Origin: Cellulosimicrobium marinum | GTDB lineage: Bacteria; Actinomycetota; Actinomycetes; Actinomycetales; Cellulomonadaceae | Assembly (NCBI RefSeq): GCF_020551945.1 | Contig: NZ_JAJBZH010000005.1 | Span: forward strand, 1-64,000 | Reading direction: 5' to 3' | Length of the DNA stretch: 64,000 nucleotides | Part shown: positions 1-8,696 of the stretch, in pieces | How positions within the stretch are numbered: the stretch's first letter is position 1 | Layout of the letters: each line of letters begins with the position of its first letter | Program-made: the position numbers and the translations under genes | The notes under the pieces: model-generated | Seen by the model: only the letters and a program-made list of their open reading frames with translations | What the model was told of the DNA's origin: nothing | Database searches by the model: none

Positions 1-123
1 GTTGGCGCCGGTGACGTAGGCCTGGTGGTGCTTGGAGTGGTGCAGCTCCATGATCCGCCCGGAGATGTGCGGCTCGAGCGCACCGTAGTCGTAGGACAGC
101 TCGGGCAGCGTGTAGACAGGCAT
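1..123 (-). CDS. sodA: superoxide dismutase (Fe/Mn), N-terminal part
   Basis: Only the first 41 codons lie in the window; the gene runs off the left edge. The reading begins [20 protein letters not shown] and continues with the [11 protein letters not shown] block, which is the classic N-terminus of Fe/Mn superoxide dismutase, including the first metal-ligand histidine region (residues 28-33). The enzyme disproportionates superoxide in the cytoplasm. The ATG at 123 is preceded by an AGGAGG ribosome binding site. A hairpin separates it from the upstream qcr operon, so it is probably transcribed on its own. Confidence 0.93.
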   Translation of the reverse strand, partial: MPVYTLPELSYDYGALEPHISGRIMELHHSKHHQAYVTGAN

Positions 124-241
124 CCGGTTCGTACCTCCTGATCGGGCCGCACGCCGTGCTGTGCACGGAGCGGCAGGTGGTGCAGCAAGGGAAGGCGCGT
201 CCGGGTCACGCTCGGGACCGGCGCACCCCTCGAACGACGAT

Positions 242-287
242 GACCCGCGACCTTCCCTCGGACGTCCGAGGAAGATGGTCGCGGGTC
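242..287 (-). terminator. hairpin between qcrB and sodA
   Basis: The 11-base arms gacccgcgacc (242-252) and ggtcgcgggtc (277-287) are perfectly complementary, and an inner inverted repeat cctcgg/ccgagg lies between them. It sits just after the qcrB stop and before sodA. A factor-independent terminator for the ctaE-qcr operon is the likely role; no long T-run follows, as is usual in high-GC actinobacteria. Confidence 0.65.
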
Positions 288-309
288 ACCGTTCTACTGT
301 GCAGGAACC

Positions 310-2067
310 TCAGGGTCGACGCTCGTCGACGCCACCCTCCGGCTCGGCGAGCTCCCGGCGGCCACCGGCGGCGCCGGTCCCCGCCTCGACGGCGGCGTGC
401 GAGCCACCCTCGAGCGCGTCGTGCTCGCCGTGCGAGTGCGCGGCCGCCAGCTCGGCGGGCGTCACCGGCTCGACGCGGTCCTCGTAGAAGAACCGGGAGA
501 GACGCTGCATGCGCTTGTCGCTCTTGTAACCCTTGCGGCGCACGCCTCGGGAGTCCGTCGCCGGCTCGATCTCCAGGGGAGCGTGGGCCGGGTAGTTGAC
601 CCGTAGCCAGCGCTCCTGCTCGTCGAGCGGGCGGTGCACCTCGATGTACTCGCCGTGGGCGAAGCGCACGATGCGTCCGGTCTCGTGCCCGTGCAGCACG
701 AGCTCGCGGTCCTTGCGCTGCAGCCCGAGGCAGATCCGCTTGGTGATCCAGAACGCGAACCACGGTCCGAGGAAGAACAGGACGCGGAACACCCAGGTGA
801 TCGTGTTGATCGACATCGAGAAGTGCGTCGCGATGAGGTCGTTCGAGCCGGCGAGCGCCAGGATGATGAACGCCGTCAGGAACGCGACACCGAGACCGGT
901 CCGGACCGGGACGTTGCGGGGGCGGTCGAGGACGTGGTGCTCGCGCTTGTCCTTCGTCACCGCGGCCTCGAGGAACGGGTAGACGAAGAGGAACGTGAAC
1001 AGCAGGCCGGGGATCACCACGGCCGGGATGAGGACGTTCAGGGACAGCGTGTACCCGCCGATGACGAACTCGGTCTGTCCTGGCATGAGTCGTAGCGACC
1101 CTTCCAGGAACAGCATGTACCAGTCGGGTTGAGCTCCGGCGGAGACCGGTGACGGGTCGTACGGCCCGTAGTTCCACACGTTGTTGATCGCCATCGTGGC
1201 GCCCATGAGGGCGAGGATGCCGAAGACCACGAAGAAGAAGCCGCCGGCCTTGGCCACGTACACGGGGAACAGCGGGAACCCGACGACGTTCGTGTCCGTG
1301 CGGCCGCCACCCGGGTACTGCGTGTGCTTGTGCAGCACGACGAAGAACAGGTGGAGCGCGACGAGCGCGAGGATCAGGCCCGGGACGAGCAGGATGTGCA
1401 CCGTGAACAGGCGCGGGATGATGTGCTCGCCCGGGAACTCGCCACCGAAGATGAAGTACGACAGGTACGACCCGATGAGCGGGATCGCCTTGACGACGCC
1501 GTCGGTGATGCGCAGGCCGTTGCCCGACAGGACGTCGTCGGGGAGCGAGTAGCCCGAGAAGCCGGCGGCGAGGCCCATGATCATGAGCAGCATGCCGACG
1601 AGCCAGTTGATCTCGCGGGGCTTGCGGAACGCGCCGGTGAAGAACACGCGCATCATGTGCGTGACGATCGCGGCCATGAAGACCAGCGCCGCCCAGTGGT
1701 GGATCTGCCGCATGAGCAGACCGCCGCGCACCTCGAAGGACATGTGCAGGGTCGACGCGAAGGCGTCGGACATGAGCACGCCGTCCATCGACGCGGGCTC
1801 GCCGTGGTACGTCACCAGGGACATGCTCGGCACGAAGAACATCGTGAGGAAGATGCCCGTGATGATGAGCACGACGAACGAGTAGAGCGCGATCTCGCCG
1901 AGCAGGAAGGACCAGTGGTCCGGGAAGACCTTGCGGGCGAACTCCTTGACCGCCGAGCCGATGCTCGTGCGCTGGTCGAGGTAGTCGGCCGCCTTGCCCG
2001 CGGGGGTGGTGGGCTTGCCGCTGCCCGCGCGGGACTGGGGTGCGGCGGTGCCGGTGCTGGTGGTCAC
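310..2067 (-). CDS. qcrB: cytochrome bc1 complex cytochrome b subunit
   Basis: 585 residues, close to actinobacterial QcrB. This multi-pass subunit of the menaquinol:cytochrome c oxidoreductase carries the two b hemes. Candidate heme ligands are visible as paired histidines in two helices (H123/H137 in the QIHHW and VTHMM stretches; H224/H239). The quinol-site PDWY motif (PEWY in mitochondria) follows. Hydrophobic helices run from about residue 55 to 450; the tail from about 460 is hydrophilic and ends in an Ala/Gly/Glu-rich stretch. The GTG start overlaps the qcrA stop (GTGA), so translation is probably coupled. It is the last gene of ctaE-qcrC-qcrA-qcrB. Confidence 0.97.
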   Translation of the reverse strand: MTTSTGTAAPQSRAGSGKPTTPAGKAADYLDQRTSIGSAVKEFARKVFPDHWSFLLGEIALYSFVVLIITGIFLTMFFVPSMSLVTYHGEPASMDGVLMSDAFASTLHMSFEVRGGLLMRQIHHWAALVFMAAIVTHMMRVFFTGAFRKPREINWLVGMLLMIMGLAAGFSGYSLPDDVLSGNGLRITDGVVKAIPLIGSYLSYFIFGGEFPGEHIIPRLFTVHILLVPGLILALVALHLFFVVLHKHTQYPGGGRTDTNVVGFPLFPVYVAKAGGFFFVVFGILALMGATMAINNVWNYGPYDPSPVSAGAQPDWYMLFLEGSLRLMPGQTEFVIGGYTLSLNVLIPAVVIPGLLFTFLFVYPFLEAAVTKDKREHHVLDRPRNVPVRTGLGVAFLTAFIILALAGSNDLIATHFSMSINTITWVFRVLFFLGPWFAFWITKRICLGLQRKDRELVLHGHETGRIVRFAHGEYIEVHRPLDEQERWLRVNYPAHAPLEIEPATDSRGVRRKGYKSDKRMQRLSRFFYEDRVEPVTPAELAAAHSHGEHDALEGGSHAAVEAGTGAAGGRRELAEPEGGVDERRP

Positions 2068-3125
2068 TTGAGACGCTCCCAGAAGCTCGGGCCGACGGGC
2101 TCGTGGAAGTCGCTCTGCGCCACCAGGTAGCCCTCGTCGTCAACGGAGATCGGCAGCTGCGGCAGAGGCCGCTTCGCGGGCCCGAAGACCACCTTGCAGC
2201 TGTCGGCCACGTCGAACGTCGACTGGTGGCACGGGCACAGCAGGTGGTGGGTCTGCTGCTCGTACAGCGCCACGGGGCAGCCGACGTGCGTGCAGATCTT
2301 CGAGTAGGCGACGATGCCGTCGTAGGACCAGGTCTCACCCTCGGGCGACTGGTCGGACTTGAGGTCGCGCGGGTCGAGGCGGACGAGGAGGACGACGGCC
2401 TTGGCCTTCTCCGTGATCCACTCGTGCGACTCGCGCTCCTCCGCGGGGACGTCGGGGATGACGTGCACCACGGAACCGATCGTCACGTCGGCGGCCTTGA
2501 TCGGGCGGCCGTTCGGGTCGATCGCGAGGCGGGTGCCGCGCTTCCACAGCGTGTGCTTGAACTTGGACACGTTCCAGTCGCCGCCGACGCTGCCGACCAG
2601 GGGCACGGCGATCGTCAGCGGGAAGAGGGCGAGGGCCGAGATGACCGCGCCCTTGAGGACGCCGCGGCGGGCGATCCCGGAGTCCTTGACACCGGCGTCG
2701 AGCTCGGCGAGGGCCGCGACGCGGGTCTCCTCGTCGCTCGCGACGGGGTGGCGCTCGTCGACCTTCTCGTGGTCGGACATGAGGACCTTGGCCCAGTGGA
2801 CGGCGCCGAGCCCGATGCCCAGGAGCGCGAACGCGATCGTCAGGCCGAGGGCGAGCGTCGACAGACGCACGCCGGCGGTGGTGCCGTCCGGCGGCAGTGC
2901 GAAGTACGCGACCATCGCGCCGATGGTGCCGATGACGGAGATGCCGAAGAGGGCGGCAACCTGACGCTCGGCGCGCTTGGCGGCCTTCGGGTCGCGGTCG
3001 GCCTGGCGGCTCTTGTGCTCCGGCAGGCCGGGGTCCGGGAAGGTCTCCAGGGTGCCGTGCTCCTCGCGGTGCCCGACCTCGCGGTGCGAGGACTCGGGCG
3101 AACGGGGGTTCTTGTAGTCGCTCAC
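2064..3125 (-). CDS. qcrA: cytochrome bc1 complex Rieske iron-sulfur subunit
   Basis: 353 residues from the GTG at 3125, which overlaps the qcrC stop as GTGA; a longer reading upstream would run through qcrC and was not used. The Rieske 2Fe-2S site is clear: CTHVGC (C278, H280, C283) and CPCHQS (C297, C299, H300). Hydrophobic segments at about 56-77, 89-109 and 158-179 match the three transmembrane helices of actinobacterial QcrA, which differ from the single helix of mitochondrial Rieske proteins. It passes electrons from quinol to the QcrC hemes. Confidence 0.97.
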   Translation of the reverse strand: MSDYKNPRSPESSHREVGHREEHGTLETFPDPGLPEHKSRQADRDPKAAKRAERQVAALFGISVIGTIGAMVAYFALPPDGTTAGVRLSTLALGLTIAFALLGIGLGAVHWAKVLMSDHEKVDERHPVASDEETRVAALAELDAGVKDSGIARRGVLKGAVISALALFPLTIAVPLVGSVGGDWNVSKFKHTLWKRGTRLAIDPNGRPIKAADVTIGSVVHVIPDVPAEERESHEWITEKAKAVVLLVRLDPRDLKSDQSPEGETWSYDGIVAYSKICTHVGCPVALYEQQTHHLLCPCHQSTFDVADSCKVVFGPAKRPLPQLPISVDDEGYLVAQSDFHEPVGPSFWERLK

Positions 3126-3901
3126 GAGGACTTCGCTCCGATCCACACTGCGGCCCCGATGAGGAGGCCCATGCCCACGATCCATGCCCACAGGCCCTCG
3201 CTGACGGGGCCGAGCGAGCCGAGCGAGATCCCGCCGGCGGAACCTTCGCGCTGGTCGACGAGGAACGTGATGATGTCGCGCTTCTCCTCAGGCGTCACGG
3301 TGGCGTCGTTGAACACCGGCATCGACTGCGGGCCGGTGAGCATGGCCTGGTAGATGTTGCGCTCCGAGGTCTCCCACAGCGGCGGGGCGAACTTGCCCTC
3401 GGAGAGCGCACCGCCCGCGCCGACGGCGTTGTGGCACATCGCGCAGTTGGTGCGGAAGAGCGCTGCGCCGTTCGCGGCGTCGCCGAGCTCGGCGTCGACC
3501 TGCTCGTCCGTCGGGATCGCGGGGCCGGCGCCGAGGGAGGCGACGTAGGCGGCGAGCTGGGCCGTCTGCTCCTCGTCGAACTGGCGCGGCTTCTGGATCG
3601 CCTGGGGGCCCTCCATCTGCATCGGCATGCGGCCGGTGGACACCTGGAAGTCGACCGACGCGGCGCCGACGCCGACGAGCGACGGAGCCGTGTCCGAGCC
3701 CTCGGCGTTCGGGCCGTGGCACGTGGCGCAGTTGGCCTGGAACAGCTTCTGGCCGGTCTCGATGTCCTCGGTGCTGGCCGTCTCGGCGTTCGCCGGTGTC
3801 GGGGCAAAGGCGGCGTAGACGCCGCCGGTGACCAGCAGCGCCAGCAGCAGCAGCACGACCGGCGCGAGGCGGTGGTGTCTGCGGGCGGCGAGTGCCTTCA
3901 C
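3122..3901 (-). CDS. qcrC: cytochrome bc1 complex diheme cytochrome c subunit
   Basis: 259 residues with an N-terminal membrane anchor or signal (about residues 12-32) and a C-terminal transmembrane segment (about 232-254). Two heme-binding motifs, CATCH (58-62) and CAMCH (153-157), show the duplicated cytochrome c domain typical of QcrC, which replaces soluble cytochrome c in the actinobacterial bcc-aa3 supercomplex. The GTG start at 3901 has a GAGGA about 9 nt upstream. It lies 67 bases after ctaE and overlaps qcrA by 4 bases. Confidence 0.96.
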   Translation of the reverse strand: MKALAARRHHRLAPVVLLLLALLVTGGVYAAFAPTPANAETASTEDIETGQKLFQANCATCHGPNAEGSDTAPSLVGVGAASVDFQVSTGRMPMQMEGPQAIQKPRQFDEEQTAQLAAYVASLGAGPAIPTDEQVDAELGDAANGAALFRTNCAMCHNAVGAGGALSEGKFAPPLWETSERNIYQAMLTGPQSMPVFNDATVTPEEKRDIITFLVDQREGSAGGISLGSLGPVSEGLWAWIVGMGLLIGAAVWIGAKSS

Positions 3902-3968
3902 GAAATGATCCTCGTCTCGCAGGTGGGGGAGCAGGGGGCGGTGGGCGTCCCGGGAGGACCCGGGGGTG

Positions 3969-4619
3969 TCAGCGCAAGATGTAGATCACGAAGAAGAGCG
4001 CGATCCACACGACGTCGACGAAGTGCCAGTAGTAGGACGTCACGATGGCCGTCGTGGCCTCGTGGTGCCCGAAGTTCTTGGCCGAGAAGGACCGGCCGAG
4101 AAGGAAGAGGAAGGCGATCAGGCCGCCGACCACGTGCAGGCCGTGGAAGCCCGTCGTGAGGTAGAAGACCGAGCCGTACGGCGTCGAGGAGATCGAGACG
4201 CCGTGCTCGACGAGCTCCGCGTACTCGAAGACCTGGCCGCCGATGAAGAACGCGCCCATGAGGAACGTGAGCGTCATCCACTCGTTCATGCCCCAGCGGT
4301 TCACCTGCCAGATCGAGCCTGTGCGCACGGGCTGGAAGCGCTCCGCGGCCCAGACGCCCATCTGGCACGTCACCGACGACAGCACCAGGACGGTCGTGTT
4401 GATCGCCGCGAAGGTGAGGTTGAGCTTGTCGGCCTCGGCGGCCCACTCCTCGGCGGGCATCACCGACCTGACGGTGAAGTACATGGCGAACAGGCCGGCG
4501 AAGAACATGAGCTCGCTGGCCAGCCACACGATCGTCCCGACCGAGACGGGGTTCGGTCGGTTGACGCTCACGTGCTGATGGGCGTGGGGGGCAGCCGTTG
4601 CGGTCGACACAGCAGCCAT
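3969..4619 (-). CDS. ctaE: cytochrome c oxidase subunit III
   Basis: 216 residues from the ATG at 4619, giving [10 protein letters not shown] and about 20 residues before the family's NRPN block, as in M. tuberculosis CtaE. An in-frame ATG at 4649 with a better-placed GAGGTG is the alternative. Five hydrophobic helices and the conserved FHGLHVVGG and [10 protein letters not shown] blocks identify subunit III of the aa3 oxidase. First gene of the ctaE-qcrC-qcrA-qcrB operon; the supercomplex couples menaquinol oxidation to oxygen reduction. Confidence 0.95.
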   Translation of the reverse strand: MAAVSTATAAPHAHQHVSVNRPNPVSVGTIVWLASELMFFAGLFAMYFTVRSVMPAEEWAAEADKLNLTFAAINTTVLVLSSVTCQMGVWAAERFQPVRTGSIWQVNRWGMNEWMTLTFLMGAFFIGGQVFEYAELVEHGVSISSTPYGSVFYLTTGFHGLHVVGGLIAFLFLLGRSFSAKNFGHHEATTAIVTSYYWHFVDVVWIALFFVIYILR

Positions 4620-4868
4620 TATGGCCGACGCCGAGCCGGTTCGGGGCATCGGGGCCCGCACCTCGGGGCGGCGAATCTCACAATGTCTCCAGATCTTCCC
4701 ACGCAGACCTGCACTTGGTGACGGATCGGTGGGAAGTGCCATGAAATCCGCGGGTCGAACGACCCGGCCCGGCGAGCCCTCCGGGGGTGTCCGGACGGCC
4801 GCGGACGTGCCAAGATGCCAGCGTGAGCCGCGCCCGCGACGGGCAGGCCACGGCCCGCGACGACGAAG

Positions 4869-5321
4869 GTGACGGTGACGACGATGACGACGACCGTGAC
4901 GGCCCACGGGGACGCCGCCGAGACGCCGGTGCGTGCGCCGCGCATCCTGCTCTACAGCGACGACGTGACGGTGCGCGAGCAGGTGCTGCTCGCCGTCGGG
5001 CGCCGGGTGCGCGCGGGGGCGCCCGAGATCGAGTGGCACGAGGTCGCGACGCCCGACGCGGTGGTCGCGGCGGCCGACGCGGGCGGGTGGGACCTGCTCG
5101 TGCTCGACGGCGAGGCCGACAAGGCGGGCGGCATGGGGCTCTGCCGCCAGCTGAAGAACGAGATCTACCGCTGCCCGCCGGTCCTGGTCCTCACCGGCAG
5201 GCCGCAGGACGGTTGGCTAGCATCGTGGTCGCTCGCCGACGACGCGGTGCCGAGGCCGTTCGACGCGGTCGAGCTGCAGCGCTCCGTCGTCGGGCTCCTG
5301 GGTGCCGCCGGCGCCCCGTGA
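4869..5321 (+). CDS. stand-alone receiver-like protein
   Basis: About 150 residues and nothing but a CheY-like fold. There is an acidic pair in YSDD (D31, D32), a candidate phospho-acceptor in LLVLDGE (D80), and a Thr in VLVLTG (T109). The invariant lysine near the end of receiver domains is replaced by arginine (AVPRPF, R129). No output domain follows, so it could be a pseudo-receiver acting by protein contact. Start choice is uncertain: GTG 4869, GTG 4875 or ATG 4884. It reads toward trpD, whose start lies just past its stop, and sits between the respiratory cluster and trpD. Role unknown. Confidence 0.75.
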   Translation: MTVTTMTTTVTAHGDAAETPVRAPRILLYSDDVTVREQVLLAVGRRVRAGAPEIEWHEVATPDAVVAAADAGGWDLLVLDGEADKAGGMGLCRQLKNEIYRCPPVLVLTGRPQDGWLASWSLADDAVPRPFDAVELQRSVVGLLGAAGAP

Positions 5322-5346
5322 CCGACCAGCCGAAGGGCAGGACCTC

Positions 5347-6441
5347 GTGACCGCCACCCCCCACGCCGTCAGCACGACCCCGGGTCCGACGGGCGGCGCG
5401 CGGACCTGGCCCGCCCTGCTCGCCGACCTCGTGGCGGGGCGCGACCTCGGCGTCGAGGACGCGACGTGGGCGATGGACCAGGTGATGTCCGGGGAGGTGT
5501 CCCCGCTGCGCCTGGCGAGCTTCCTCGTGGCCCTGCGCGCGAAGGGCGAGACGGTCGACGAGCTCACCGGCCTGGCCGACGCCATGCTCGCGCACGCGAG
5601 CCGGTTCACGGTGGACGGCCCGAGCGTCGACATCGTCGGGACGGGCGGCGACCAGGCGCACACGGTCAACGTCTCCACGATGGCCTCCCTCGTCGTCGCC
5701 GGTGCGGGGCTCCGTGTCGTCAAGCACGGGAACCGGGCCGCGACGTCCTCGTCCGGTGCCGCCGACGTGCTCGAGGCGCTCGGGCTCCGGCTCGACCACG
5801 GCCCGGAGCGGGTCGCGCGGATCGCGGACGAGGCGGGCATCACGTTCTGCTTCGCGATGGTGTTCCATCCCTCGATGCGTCACGCGGGCGTCGCGCGCAA
5901 GGAGCTCGGCATCCCGACCGCGTTCAACGTGCTCGGGCCCCTGACCAACCCGGCCCAGCCCCAGGCGGCCGCGATCGGCGTCGCCGACCGGCGCATGGCC
6001 CCGCTCATCGCGGGCGTCCTCGCGGCGCGCGGCACCTCCGCCCTGGTGTTCCGGGGCGACGACGGCCTCGACGAGCTCGCGGCCACGGGTACCGCCACGG
6101 TGTGGGAGGTGCGGGACGGCGTCGTCACGGAGCACCACCTCGACCCGGTCGCCGACCTGGGGCTCGCCCCGATCACGATCGCCGACCTGCGCGGCGGGGA
6201 CGCCGCGCACAACGCGGAGGTCGCCCGGCGCTTCCTCGACGGGGAGCAGGGGCCCGTGCGGGAGACGGTGCTGCTCAACGCGGCGGCCGCGCTCGTCGCG
6301 GACGCGACGCTCCCGGGCACGGCCGACGGATCGCTGGTCGAGCGGCTGCGCACCGCGTACGCGCTCGCCGCGGCGAGCGTCGACAGCGGGTCCGCGCGCG
6401 ACGTGCTGGCCCGGTGGGCGGAGGCGGCCGCGCGCGACTGA
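5347..6441 (+). CDS. trpD: anthranilate phosphoribosyltransferase
   Basis: 364 residues. The GTG at 5347 follows an AGG-containing ribosome site. It transfers phosphoribose from PRPP to anthranilate in tryptophan synthesis. Family signatures are present in order: the PRPP-binding GTGGD loop, KHGNRAATS followed by [11 protein letters not shown], and NVLGPLTNP. The length is normal. No other trp gene is next to it; a lone trpD beside ctaE/qcr is also the arrangement in M. tuberculosis (Rv2192c). Confidence 0.96.
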   Translation: MTATPHAVSTTPGPTGGARTWPALLADLVAGRDLGVEDATWAMDQVMSGEVSPLRLASFLVALRAKGETVDELTGLADAMLAHASRFTVDGPSVDIVGTGGDQAHTVNVSTMASLVVAGAGLRVVKHGNRAATSSSGAADVLEALGLRLDHGPERVARIADEAGITFCFAMVFHPSMRHAGVARKELGIPTAFNVLGPLTNPAQPQAAAIGVADRRMAPLIAGVLAARGTSALVFRGDDGLDELAATGTATVWEVRDGVVTEHHLDPVADLGLAPITIADLRGGDAAHNAEVARRFLDGEQGPVRETVLLNAAAALVADATLPGTADGSLVERLRTAYALAAASVDSGSARDVLARWAEAAARD

Positions 6442-6489
6442 GGGCGCCCCGCCGCGCGCGACCGGCCGCGGTCAGTGGTCCTGCCTCGG

Positions 6490-6771
6490 TCAGTCGTCGA
6501 GGCCCAGGGCGAACGCCTGCTCGAGGTCGACGTTCGAGTAGGCACGGAACGCGATGAACGTCTCCGTGCGCACGACGCCCTCCACCTTGCTGATGCGGTC
6601 GGCGATCACGTCGGCGAGCTGGTCGTGCTCCTGCACCCGCACCATCGCGACGAGGTCCGCCTTCCCGGTCACCGAGTAGACCTCGCTGACGCCCCGCAGG
6701 TCGGCGACCGCGGACGCGACCTCCGGGATGCGGGCGGGGTCCGTGTCGATCAGGACGATGGCGGTGAGCAT
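6490..6771 (-). CDS. stand-alone Lrp/AsnC ligand-binding domain protein
   Basis: 93 residues, starting at ATG 6771 with a perfect GGAGG just upstream. The whole protein matches the C-terminal RAM/AsnC effector domain (LTAIVLIDTDPARIPEVA, then VTGKADLVAMVRV), with no helix-turn-helix. Such SraC-like proteins form oligomers that bind small molecules, often amino acids. Its start lies inside the last 22 bases of the exonuclease gene, so the two are likely translated together. It could modulate a full-length Lrp elsewhere. Confidence 0.85.
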   Translation of the reverse strand: MLTAIVLIDTDPARIPEVASAVADLRGVSEVYSVTGKADLVAMVRVQEHDQLADVIADRISKVEGVVRTETFIAFRAYSNVDLEQAFALGLDD

Positions 6772-8627
6772 GGTTCCTCCGGGGACGGTGCGGCGTCGTG
6801 CGCCCACTCTAGGCCGACGTCGTCGCCGGTCGCCGTGCCGCGCAGCCCGTGCCGGGCCACCTGCGCCGCCGTCACCGACGGGTCGGCGTGCGAGCGGGCG
6901 GAGCGCACGGGGCTCGTCCAGGGGTCGGTGACGTCGACGAGGCGTACACCGGGCTGCTCCAGCCACGCGAGGACGAGGTCGGCCTCGTGCGGGTGGCACG
7001 CCGGGGCGGGGGCGACCGGGGCGGGCACGTGCTCGGCGGTCGCGACGAGCGACGTGACGAGCGGCCAGGGGTCCGCGCCCGGCGGGCTCACGCCGGTCGC
7101 CGCGAGGCGCGCGTGCCGGACGACGACCACCTCCCAGCCGCCGTCGTCGGTCTCGCGCGCGGCGACGAGCTCGGCGCAGCGGGCGAGCGGCGCGAGACGC
7201 TGCGCGCGGCTCGCGCCGGCGAGGAACGCCCGCAGCCGACGCGTCACGTCGCCCGCCTGCTCGTACCGCTCGTCGCGCGCGAGGGCTGCGATGTGCTCGC
7301 CGAGCGCGGAGACGACGGGGGACGGGTCGCCCTCGAACGCGGCGCGCACCGCGTCGGCGACCTCCGCGTACCCGGTGTCGGGAGCGGTGGCGGTGCAGGG
7401 CGCGGAGCACCGGCCCATCTCGGCGAGCACGCACGCGCCGGCGCCGTCGCGCGCGACGAGCGGCAGGCGGCGGGTGCACTGCCGCAGGCGGAACGCGTCG
7501 TGCAGCGCGTCGACGGCGGACTGGGCCTGGCGTGCCGAGCCGAACGGCCCGATGTGGGCGGCGGGTGAGCGGACGTCGCGGACCACCGACAGCCGGGGGT
7601 AGGGCTCGTGGGTCAGCCGGACCCAGGTCATGCGCTCGGGGTGGCGCGAGCGTCGGTTGTACCGGGGGGAGTGCTCGGCGATGAGCCGGAGCTCGCGCAC
7701 CTGCGCCTCGAGCGGCGTGGCGCACACGACCGGCGTGACGGCGTGCGCGACGCGCACCATCTCCGTGATGCGGCCACGCTTCTCGGACCGGGTGAAGTAG
7801 GAGCGGACCCGGCGACGGATCGAGGTCGACGTGCCGACGTACAGGACCTCGTCCCCCGGCCCTCGGAAGAGGTAGACGCCGGGGGCGTCGGGCAGACCGT
7901 CGGCGAGGTGGCGCTTGCGGCGCACGTCGGAGGGCACGGGGTCGGTGGCGCTCGCCAGGTCCTCGAGGTGCGTGACGCCGAGCGGGCCGAGCCGTCCGAG
8001 GAGCGCGTGGAGCACGTCGACCGTGGCTCGCGCGTCGGCCAGCGCGCGGTGGTCCGGCGTGACGGACGCGCGGAACAGCGCAGCCAGGGTCGCGAGCTTG
8101 TGGTTGGGAGCCTCGTCCCGCGTGACGACGCGACGCGCGAGCGCCACGGTGTCGAGCACCTGGTTGCCCGGCCAGTCGTAGCCGTGCGCACGGCACGCGG
8201 CCTTGAGGAACGACACGTCGTAGGACGCGTTGTGCGCGACGAGCACGGCGTCGCGCAGGAACTCGAGGAAGCTCGGGAGCACGGCGTCGAGGCGCGGCGC
8301 TCCCGCGACCATGGCCGAGGTGATCCCGGTGAGCCGGGCCACGAACGCGGGGACCGGCACCCCGGCGTCGACCAGGGTCTGGAACTCGCCGAGGACCTCG
8401 CCGCCGCGCACCTTCACGGCGCCGATCTCGGTGATCCCGGCGTCGGCGGGGGAGCCGCCGGTGGTCTCGAGGTCGACGACGACGAACGTCACCTCGCGCA
8501 GCGGTGTCCCGAGGTCGTCGAAGGCGGGCTGCACCGGCGGGCCGCCGGGCGTCGTGCCGAGGGCCGTGCCGGGCGGGAGGCCCGTCCCGGGCAGTCGCGT
8601 GGGGCTCGGGACGGGCGTGCTCGGCAT
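6750..8627 (-). CDS. DEDDh exonuclease fused to UvrC-like GIY-YIG domain
   Basis: About 625 residues from ATG 8627 (an in-frame GTG at 8651 is the alternative; neither has a clear ribosome site). Residues about 45-210 are a DnaQ-type 3'-5' exonuclease with DLETTG, HNASYDVSFL and HRALADARAT motifs. Residues about 235-320 are a GIY-YIG nuclease module (GVYLFRG, LYVGTSTSIRRRV). The remainder resembles the central UvrC region, with Cys-rich CTRRLPL and CSAPC blocks. M. tuberculosis Rv2191 has the same architecture in the same neighbourhood. DNA repair is the likely field; the precise substrate is unknown. Confidence 0.9.
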   Translation of the reverse strand: MPSTPVPSPTRLPGTGLPPGTALGTTPGGPPVQPAFDDLGTPLREVTFVVVDLETTGGSPADAGITEIGAVKVRGGEVLGEFQTLVDAGVPVPAFVARLTGITSAMVAGAPRLDAVLPSFLEFLRDAVLVAHNASYDVSFLKAACRAHGYDWPGNQVLDTVALARRVVTRDEAPNHKLATLAALFRASVTPDHRALADARATVDVLHALLGRLGPLGVTHLEDLASATDPVPSDVRRKRHLADGLPDAPGVYLFRGPGDEVLYVGTSTSIRRRVRSYFTRSEKRGRITEMVRVAHAVTPVVCATPLEAQVRELRLIAEHSPRYNRRSRHPERMTWVRLTHEPYPRLSVVRDVRSPAAHIGPFGSARQAQSAVDALHDAFRLRQCTRRLPLVARDGAGACVLAEMGRCSAPCTATAPDTGYAEVADAVRAAFEGDPSPVVSALGEHIAALARDERYEQAGDVTRRLRAFLAGASRAQRLAPLARCAELVAARETDDGGWEVVVVRHARLAATGVSPPGADPWPLVTSLVATAEHVPAPVAPAPACHPHEADLVLAWLEQPGVRLVDVTDPWTSPVRSARSHADPSVTAAQVARHGLRGTATGDDVGLEWAHDAAPSPEEPCSPPSS

Positions 8628-8656
8628 GCCGGGGACGCTATCCGCGGCCACCCACA

Positions 8657-8692
8657 GCGGGCCGCGACCACGCAGCGGTGGTCGCGGCCCGC
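8657..8692 (-). terminator. 15-bp perfect hairpin after acyl-CoA ligase gene
   Basis: Arms 8657-8671 and 8678-8692 are perfectly complementary over 15 bp with a 6-base loop (gcagcg). It begins 4 bases after the acyl-CoA ligase stop and precedes the exonuclease gene on the same strand, so it should end the upstream transcript and insulate the two genes. Confidence 0.8.
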
Positions 8693-8696
8693 CAGG

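Noticed and set aside
2064-3191. Longer start for qcrA at 3191
   Set aside because: It would overlap qcrC by about 70 bases; the GTGA junction at 3125 gives a natural coupled start.
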